The notes under the pieces: model-generated
Seen by the model: only the letters and a program-made list of their open reading frames with translations
Database searches by the model: none
Told to the model about the DNA's origin: nothing
Shown: in pieces, positions 12,605 to 17,884 of the stretch
Layout of the letters: every line of letters starts with the position of its first letter
How positions within the stretch are numbered: position 1 is the stretch's first letter
Translations under genes and position numbers: made by a program
Assembly: GCA_036265325.1 (NCBI GenBank)
Contig: DATAPH010000026.1
Coordinates: 1 to 17,884, forward strand
Length of the DNA stretch: 17,884 bases
Direction of reading: 5' to 3'
DNA from: AC-51 sp036265325
Lineage (GTDB): Bacteria; Actinomycetota; UBA4738; HRBIN12

Positions 12605-13828
12605 ATGCCGCCCCAGACCGCCGCCGAGCTCGGCATGATGACCGGCGTGCCGCCGTTTCCTGCCGAGGGCCAGGTGGACCTCGGCAACTGGGAGTACCCG
12701 CCCTACAACCGCTGGGGCTTCCAACACGTCCGCGAGCTCGTCCCGACGGCGAACATCTCGCGGGGACTCGGCAAGCCGTGGGCGTTGAAACGAGCGGAGC
12801 GCGATCTGGACGGCCTGACGCTCTCGATCGGTGGGAGCCGATCGATCGACTTCCCCGCCTTCCTCGACGAGACCTACACCGACGGGATCTTGGTGCTGCA
12901 GGGCGGGAAGGTCGTCCTCGAGCGCTACCTGAACGGCATGCGTCCCGAGACGACGCACCTGCTGATGTCCGTGTCGAAGTCGGTGACCTCGGCGGCCTGC
13001 GGGTCGCTCGTTGCCGACGGGATCCTCTCGCCGGCCGATCTCGTGACGCGTCACATCCCCGAGCTCGCCGGCACGTCGTGGGATGGTTGCACCGTGCGGC
13101 ACCTGCTCGACATGCGCGCAGGCACGAAGTTCAACGAGGACTACGACGACCCGACCGCCGAGGTGCGCGTCTACGAGCAGATCTACCTGTGGACACCGAA
13201 GGTCGACCTTACGTTGCCGACCGATATCACGGCGTACTTCCCGCTGCTGCAGAACCAATCCGAGCACGGCGGCGTCTTCGATTACCGCTCGGTGCTCACC
13301 GACATGCTTGCCTGGGTCATGGAGCGTGCGAGTGGCATCCGGCTTCCCGAGCTGATCTCGCGGTACGTGTGGCAGCCGATGGGCGCCGAGTTCGACGCGG
13401 AGATCACGGTCGACGGACACGGCAACGCGATGGCCGACGGCGGTGTGTGTACGACGCTCCGAGACCTCGCGCGGTTCGGGCAACTGTTGTTGAGCAACGG
13501 GCGTCGAGGCACAACCGCTGTGATCCCGCGTTCGTGGATCAAGGACACGTTGACGCCCGAACCAGACAGTCGCATGGCGTTCGAGGCGTCGGAGGATCAG
13601 AAGGGCTTGCCTGAGACCGCCTACTACCGGAACCAGTTCTGGGTGATCGACCCGAAGGCACCGATCTTCCAGTGCAGCGGGATCAACGGACAAACGGTGT
13701 TCGTGCACGGCCCGACCAAGACGGTCATCGCGAAGTTCTCGACGTGGCCCGTCGCGTGGGACGCGCCGTACGCCGGGATGACGCGGCTCGGGCTCACGTC
13801 GCTGGCCGAGCAGCTCCCGACGCTCTAG
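12605..13828 (+). CDS. Beta-lactamase-fold serine hydrolase (class C / NylB-like)
   Basis: Seen: 407 residues with the SxxK nucleophile motif S122-V-S-K125 (LLMSVSKSVTSA) and a general-base tyrosine candidate Y227 (VFDYRSVL). DGILVLQGGKVVLERY precedes the active serine, as in the esterase / 6-aminohexanoate-dimer hydrolase group, and YNRWGFQHVREL near the N-terminus also recalls that group. There is no signal peptide, so the enzyme is probably cytoplasmic. Known: these enzymes hydrolyse esters or amides by a serine acyl-enzyme; NylB acts on nylon oligomers, and most relatives have unknown natural substrates. ATG 12605 is preceded by a TAGGGT box at leaderless spacing. The stop overlaps that of the converging permease gene in CTAG. 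Substrate cannot be inferred from neighbours. Confidence 0.9.
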   Translation: MPPQTAAELGMMTGVPPFPAEGQVDLGNWEYPPYNRWGFQHVRELVPTANISRGLGKPWALKRAERDLDGLTLSIGGSRSIDFPAFLDETYTDGILVLQGGKVVLERYLNGMRPETTHLLMSVSKSVTSAACGSLVADGILSPADLVTRHIPELAGTSWDGCTVRHLLDMRAGTKFNEDYDDPTAEVRVYEQIYLWTPKVDLTLPTDITAYFPLLQNQSEHGGVFDYRSVLTDMLAWVMERASGIRLPELISRYVWQPMGAEFDAEITVDGHGNAMADGGVCTTLRDLARFGQLLLSNGRRGTTAVIPRSWIKDTLTPEPDSRMAFEASEDQKGLPETAYYRNQFWVIDPKAPIFQCSGINGQTVFVHGPTKTVIAKFSTWPVAWDAPYAGMTRLGLTSLAEQLPTL

Positions 13829-14553
13829 CCCAGCAACGCGTCGCCGAGCGCCAGCGTCCCCGACAGCAGCAGCAAGAGCAGCACCGCGTTGCGGAACGGG
13901 CCCGCGTGCACGCGGGGCGCGAGGCGGTCGCCGATCAACGCGCCGATCACCGCCGCGGGCGCGCCGACGAAGAACGCGATGCCGACGTCGTGCACGACTA
14001 GGCCGCGTGACCAGAAGAGCGCGAGCGCGATCGAGCCCTGGAACGCGAAGCACGCCTGCAACGTGGCGCGGAACGGCCGTGGCTCGAGCCCCACCGCCTG
14101 GAACGCGATGACGAGCGGTGGCCCGTTCGTCCCGACGCTCGTCGAGAGCGTGCCAGACACGAACCCGGCGGTGAGCTCGGTCTTGCGGCCCTTCGGCAAC
14201 GTCAGTCCGCGCCACAGCCACCCGGTCATCACGAGGATGGTCACGCCGATGATCGCGGTGAGCGACCGGTCGTTCGCATGCGTCAGCACAAGCAGGCCGA
14301 GCGGCATCCCGGCGAGCGCGGCGACGGCCGTGGTGATCGCCTCGCGCCACAGGATGTCGTCGCGCCATCGGGTCGCGTTCCAGATCACGAGGGGAACGCC
14401 GACCGAGCTCATCGCGACGACCGCCACTTTTGGACCCAGCAGGAGTGCGAGTCCCGGCACGCCGATCAGCGCGAAGCCGAAGCCGGTGACGGATTGCGTC
14501 ACCGCCGCGAACCCAAGGATGAGCGCGATCGCGACCAGAACGAACGGCGTCAC
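13825..14553 (-). CDS. TauE/SafE family membrane permease
   Basis: Seen: 242 residues with about eight hydrophobic segments in two similar halves. The family repeats are visible: SVTGFGFALIGVP (about 21-33) in the first half and SGTLSTSVGTNGPPLVIAF in the second. Known: TauE/SafE proteins are inner-membrane exporters or transporters of small anions such as sulfite, sulfoacetate or taurine-derived compounds. GTG 14553 overlaps the stop of the upstream glycosidase-like gene (GTGA), so it is translated as the last gene of the glycan-related unit. Whether it moves a substrate tied to that unit is unknown. It converges on the serine hydrolase gene with overlapping stops. Confidence 0.88.
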   Translation of the reverse strand: MTPFVLVAIALILGFAAVTQSVTGFGFALIGVPGLALLLGPKVAVVAMSSVGVPLVIWNATRWRDDILWREAITTAVAALAGMPLGLLVLTHANDRSLTAIIGVTILVMTGWLWRGLTLPKGRKTELTAGFVSGTLSTSVGTNGPPLVIAFQAVGLEPRPFRATLQACFAFQGSIALALFWSRGLVVHDVGIAFFVGAPAAVIGALIGDRLAPRVHAGPFRNAVLLLLLLSGTLALGDALLG

Positions 14554-15578
14554 GAGGCGAACGGATCCGGCATCGACCGCGCGACCTCGATCGCAAGGTC
14601 GAGCAGGACCTCTGCCGCGACGATGTTCGACTCGGCGCCCGAGTTGTCCGAGACGCGCGTGCCGTCGATGCCGTCCGCGACCCGCCCGCGTTCCCGGTCG
14701 TACACCGCGGCCCCGGCCGTGTTCCGTCCGTCGAACCATGCCCGGCCGTCGGCGGCCAGGCGCGCCCATCTTGCATCGCCGGTCGCCGTCGCGAGGCGAT
14801 CGAGCGACCAAACGGCGGCGGCGACGTCGTACGGCGATGTCGACTCGCGGCCGCCGAAGGCGGACGTGACGGCCGGCACGATCACGCGCTCGGCGCTCGC
14901 GATCGCGGCATCGAGATAGTCGGGCCGGTCCAGCTTGCCCGCGGCCTCCGCGAGGGCGCCTTCTTGGACGTGCGCCCACAGGTGCGGCACGCCGACCTCG
15001 AGCTCGGCGTTCTTGAGCACGTCGCCGTCGCGACAGGCCAGCAGCTCCTCCGCCCATCTCTCCGCGAGGAAGGGTTCGGCGTCGTCGCCGAACAGCGCGG
15101 CGAACAGATGGAGTGCCCGGATGTCTGGGGGCGCTTCTTCGGCGGCGGCGGCCACCAACCCGGTTCGGCACGCCTCTCGCGCGTGCTCCTCGCCGAAGAC
15201 GAAGGCTGCCCATTGCGTGCCGAGAACGCCGCGCGCGAGCCAGAAGTTCTGTCCCGCGCGCGACGTGATGCCCTCGCGGTTCTTGTCGCCGTCCCAGTCG
15301 TGGATGAAGTTGAGCCACGTTCCGTCGGGCTCCTGCATCCACAGGACGAAGTCAAGCACGCCGCGAGCCCATCGTTCGACCCAGTCGAGCTTCGTCGCAG
15401 CCCAGACCTGCACGAGGACGATCAGCAAACGTGCGGCGTCGTCGACGCACGCGACGCCCTCGAAGCCGGATTCCTCGGCGTGGACAACGCCGTCGGGGTG
15501 CTCATAGATCGTGACCGCGAGGGCGTTGGGTCCGGCGGCGGGTACCGGCCTCGTGAGGCGCCAGAGCTGTCGCAGCAC
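14550..15578 (-). CDS. Alpha/alpha-barrel glycosidase-like protein paired with GT4-GH130
   Basis: Seen: 342 residues from GTG 15578, two bases after the stop of the GT4-GH130 gene. There is no signal peptide. GVVHAEESGFEGVACVDDAAR (about 30-50, where a G-Y-C-x-DD-AR pattern is usual), LWMQEPDGTWLNFIHDWDG (about 79-97) and repeated helical segments with aromatic and acidic residues suggest a six-hairpin glycosidase fold. Known: similar proteins, as I recall, sit beside GT4 and GH130 genes in several bacterial phyla; no reaction is firmly assigned. The candidate acids (D46, D47, D94, D96) are on the expected inner loops, but no catalytic pair is established. The longer upstream frame of this ORF is a shadow of the neighbour. 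GTGA overlap with the permease gene follows. Confidence 0.7.
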   Translation of the reverse strand: MLRQLWRLTRPVPAAGPNALAVTIYEHPDGVVHAEESGFEGVACVDDAARLLIVLVQVWAATKLDWVERWARGVLDFVLWMQEPDGTWLNFIHDWDGDKNREGITSRAGQNFWLARGVLGTQWAAFVFGEEHAREACRTGLVAAAAEEAPPDIRALHLFAALFGDDAEPFLAERWAEELLACRDGDVLKNAELEVGVPHLWAHVQEGALAEAAGKLDRPDYLDAAIASAERVIVPAVTSAFGGRESTSPYDVAAAVWSLDRLATATGDARWARLAADGRAWFDGRNTAGAAVYDRERGRVADGIDGTRVSDNSGAESNIVAAEVLLDLAIEVARSMPDPFAS

Positions 15579-15580
15579 AG

Positions 15581-17884
15581 TCAGACGGGTGTGAGCGTCG
15601 ACAGCACGTCGTCGATCGCGAGGTCCGCCGCACATATGCACTCGTCGGCCGCGCCGTAGAACACGCGGATCCGGCCGCCGCCGAGGTCGATGTGCCCGCT
15701 GGGGAAGACCACGTCCTGCAAGAATCCGTCGTGCTCGTACTCGGCCTCCGCCGTGAGGATCGGCCGCGCCGTGCGCGCGAGCACCTTCGTCGGGTCGTCG
15801 GCGTCCAGCAGCATCGCGCCCATGCCGTACCGATTCATCCGATCGGCGCCGTGATACAGCTCGAGCCAGCCGCCGTCGGTGCGGATGGGGACGCACGACG
15901 CGCCGATCCGCATCTCGTCCCACATGGCGTGGCGAGGCTCCGCGACCGGTCGGTGGCCGCCCCAATGGATCAGGTCGTCGCTCTCGGCCATCCAGAGACC
16001 GAGCACCCGGCCGAACGAGCCCGGCATCGGACGGGTGAATGCGAGGTATCGCCCGTTCACCTTCTCGGGGAAGAGCACCACGTCCTTCTGGTCGGGCTGG
16101 AGCATCGTGCCGTGCCGTTCGAACGTGCGGAAGTCGGTGGTCGACATCCGCGCGGTGGTGATGCCGAGACGGCTCACCGCGACGTACGTGATGTGGTACA
16201 TGCCGTCGATCTCGGTGATCCGCGGGTCTTCGATGCCGTACGCCTCGATCGGCTCCGCCGCTTCGATCCGCATCTCGTCGAACGTGAAGTGCTCACCGTC
16301 GGTCGCGCGTGCGATCCGGAAGTGCGAGATGTGCGAGAGGTAGTCGGTGAACTCGACCTGTCCCGGCGCGAACCCGCCCTGTGTGTTGCGGTAGCGGATC
16401 GTGCGCGGGTCCGACAGGTCGAGTCCGGGCAGGTCGCGCGGCACGTACCCGATCACCACGCCGGGCGGATCGCCGTCGTAGTCGAAGTACGCCATCCCGA
16501 TCAGGTGCTCTGCGGTCAACCCGTGCGGCAGCGGCGTCAGGCGGGGACGGGGGCCGCTCAGGTCGAGCATCTGCGCGCTGCCGTCGAGCGTGACGTCGCG
16601 CCGCGGTCGCTCGACGACCCGAACCATGAGGATCGTCTCGCCGTCGAGCTTCGCGACGCCAGGATTGATCGTGCCGATCACCTCGAAGCCCGGCTGCGAC
16701 GGCTCGAGGTCTTTCGGCCGGATCAACGGGTTCGACGCCACCCGCTTCGCGATGTCGAGCGGCTTCTCCTGCCGCTTGCGCGTGGGAACGACCGGGTGCT
16801 CGTCGACGAGTTCTTGCATCGCACCGATGAAGCGGGCGCCCGTCTTGGGCCAGGTCGCCTCGTTGGCGTAGGCGTAAGCCTTCTTCTCCAGGCGCGCCTT
16901 CAGCTTGGGATCGTCGAGGATCGCGTTCACCGCCTCGGCGATGCCTTCGGCGCTCCGGAAGTCGACGAGCATGCCGCGGTCCTTCGCGAGAGCCTCGCTT
17001 GCGTGCAGGTACGGCGTCGAGACGACCGCCTTGCCGGCCCCGAGCGCGTACGACAACGTCCCGCTCGTGATCTGGTTGGGGTCGAGGTAGGGCGTCACGT
17101 AGACGTCGGTGGCCAGCAGGTAGTCGATGATGTCCTTCTGGTCGAGGTACTGGTTGACGAAGAGCACGTGGTCGCCGAGGTCCAAGCCGTCGACCAGTTC
17201 TTGCAGGCGGTTGCGGTACTCCTCGCCTCGTTGCTTGAGCAACTCCGGGTGGGTCTGGCCCGCGATCAGGTAGAGCGCCTCCGGGTGGCGCGCCGCGATG
17301 GCCGGCATCGCCTCGATCGCGTACTCGAGACCTTTGCCGGGGCCCACGAGGCCGAAGGTGGAGATGATGGTGTGATGGTCGAGCCCGAGCTTGGCCTTGA
17401 GCCTGCGGCGGCCCTTCGGCTCGATGTGCGGCATCCCGTGCGGGATGACGAGAGGCGCCTCGGTGACGCCGTAGTCGCGCTCGAGGATGTCGACCGCCGT
17501 CTCGGCCATCACGGTCAGACGGTGCGCGTTCTCGGCGACCGAGCGCACCGCGTCGCGGATCGCGGGTGAAGGGTTCGGAAGCACGGTGTGCATGTTCACG
17601 AGCGCCGGCTTCTTGAGCTCCTCGAGGAACGGCGTGAGGTGGTCCTCGTACGTTCCCTCGATCCACTGGTCGCCGACGAAGCCGCCGCCCTTCCACAGAC
17701 CGTAGAGCCCGAACTCATGCTGGACGCAGACGATGTCGGCCGTCGACCGGTCGATCGCATGGGCCGCGGCGCGGTAGGGCATCGCGCTGCCCTGGCGGAT
17801 GCGCCAGCGGACCGCGCTGCCGTAGGCGCGCACGGAGTTCCGCTCGTCGATCGCCGCGACGCGCGACTGCGTGCGTGGATCGGC
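15581..17884 (-). CDS. GT4 glycosyltransferase fused to GH130 mannoside phosphorylase-like domain (partial, N-terminus off right edge)
   Basis: Seen: 767 codons open to the right edge; the GTG at 17833 is internal, since IDERN-type family sequence continues upstream. The first part is a GT-B transferase: VCVQHEFGLYG, VNMHTVLP, TFGLVGPGKGLEYAIEAMP and ITSGTLSYALGAGKAVVSTPY. After a linker comes a GH130 domain: NPLIRPKD, TINPGVAKLDG, GIEDPRITEIDG (with the candidate catalytic Asp), KDVVLFPEKVNGRY, DEMRIGAS and YGAADECICAAD. Known: GT4 enzymes transfer sugars from nucleotide donors; GH130 enzymes phosphorolyse or hydrolyse beta-mannosides, using the Asp of EDPR. Inference: one polypeptide could both extend and trim a mannose-containing glycan, in the cytoplasm. 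It is first in a tightly packed unit with the alpha/alpha-barrel gene. Donor and acceptor are unknown. Confidence 0.88.
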   Translation of the reverse strand, partial: ADPRTQSRVAAIDERNSVRAYGSAVRWRIRQGSAMPYRAAAHAIDRSTADIVCVQHEFGLYGLWKGGGFVGDQWIEGTYEDHLTPFLEELKKPALVNMHTVLPNPSPAIRDAVRSVAENAHRLTVMAETAVDILERDYGVTEAPLVIPHGMPHIEPKGRRRLKAKLGLDHHTIISTFGLVGPGKGLEYAIEAMPAIAARHPEALYLIAGQTHPELLKQRGEEYRNRLQELVDGLDLGDHVLFVNQYLDQKDIIDYLLATDVYVTPYLDPNQITSGTLSYALGAGKAVVSTPYLHASEALAKDRGMLVDFRSAEGIAEAVNAILDDPKLKARLEKKAYAYANEATWPKTGARFIGAMQELVDEHPVVPTRKRQEKPLDIAKRVASNPLIRPKDLEPSQPGFEVIGTINPGVAKLDGETILMVRVVERPRRDVTLDGSAQMLDLSGPRPRLTPLPHGLTAEHLIGMAYFDYDGDPPGVVIGYVPRDLPGLDLSDPRTIRYRNTQGGFAPGQVEFTDYLSHISHFRIARATDGEHFTFDEMRIEAAEPIEAYGIEDPRITEIDGMYHITYVAVSRLGITTARMSTTDFRTFERHGTMLQPDQKDVVLFPEKVNGRYLAFTRPMPGSFGRVLGLWMAESDDLIHWGGHRPVAEPRHAMWDEMRIGASCVPIRTDGGWLELYHGADRMNRYGMGAMLLDADDPTKVLARTARPILTAEAEYEHDGFLQDVVFPSGHIDLGGGRIRVFYGAADECICAADLAIDDVLSTLTPV

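Noticed and set aside
12560..14776. 738-codon minus frame across the serine hydrolase and permease genes
   Set aside because: Arg/Thr/Ser-rich low-complexity translation that conflicts with two well-supported genes; a codon-bias shadow.
14550..15965. Longer 471-codon version of the alpha/alpha-barrel gene
   Set aside because: The extra 129 N-terminal codons overlap the GH130 coding region and read as Arg-rich noise. GTG 15578, two bases after the upstream stop, is a better start.
15692..17569. 625-codon plus frame opposite the GT4-GH130 gene
   Set aside because: Composition is Arg/Val/His/Asp-rich with no fold signal; the opposite strand has clear domain motifs.
1..17884. CRISPR array, insertion sequence or prophage
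   Set aside because: No regularly spaced repeats, transposase, integrase or terminal inverted repeats were seen, and composition is even by eye.

Overview
The window is about 17.9 kb of very GC-rich DNA (roughly 70% by eye). It is gene-dense, has third-position G/C bias and uses many GTG starts. Gene content and style (lipoprotein PBP4, BatA-like VWA protein, small OsmC/DinB genes, stand-alone 5'-3' exonuclease, probable leaderless starts) fit an actinobacterium, probably an uncultivated lineage. A Chloroflexota-like host cannot be excluded without a search. I see no rRNA, tRNA, CRISPR, insertion sequence or phage gene. The window reads as compact chromosome, not a mobile island.

Layout, left to right. 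(1) 1-816 minus: 5' part of a PBP4-type D-Ala-D-Ala carboxypeptidase lipoprotein, cut by the left edge and divergent from a membrane VWA protein (817-1758 plus). (2) 1755-2770 minus: a two-gene OsmC / YbaK-EbsC unit. (3) 2895-3161 minus: a small secreted protein with a terminator-like hairpin after it. (4) 3272-6099 plus: hutU-hutI, the second and third steps of histidine degradation, without hutH. (5) 6168-8921 plus: a Bax inhibitor-1 family membrane protein, a secreted coiled-coil plus lysozyme-like protein, and a zinc-ribbon membrane protein. (6) 8923-10438 minus: an McrB-like AAA+ NTPase and a short DUF2357-like partner that stops before any nuclease domain. (7) 10542-11426 minus: a stand-alone FEN-type 5'-3' exonuclease. 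(8) 11536-11661 plus: a possible 41-residue membrane peptide. (9) 11665-12563 minus: OsmC and DinB-family genes, divergent from a beta-lactamase-fold serine hydrolase (12605-13828 plus). (10) 13825-17884 minus: an overlapping three-gene unit of a GT4-GH130 fusion (cut by the right edge), an alpha/alpha-barrel glycosidase-like protein and a TauE/SafE-family permease.

How genes work together. Clear functional units are hutU-hutI and the GT4-GH130 / alpha-alpha-barrel pair, which probably builds or remodels a mannose-type glycan or oligosaccharide. The McrB-like / DUF2357-like pair looks like a restriction-type motor and adaptor without its nuclease. The PBP4 and lysozyme-like proteins act on cell wall.

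The most interesting points are the nuclease-less McrB/DUF2357 pair, the GT4-GH130 fusion operon, and a recurrent TAnnnT box 6-8 bases before starts that lack a ribosome binding site. That last pattern suggests leaderless transcription. Gene packing is extreme: two divergent GTG starts abut in CACGTG, and two convergent gene pairs share a CTAG for both stop codons.
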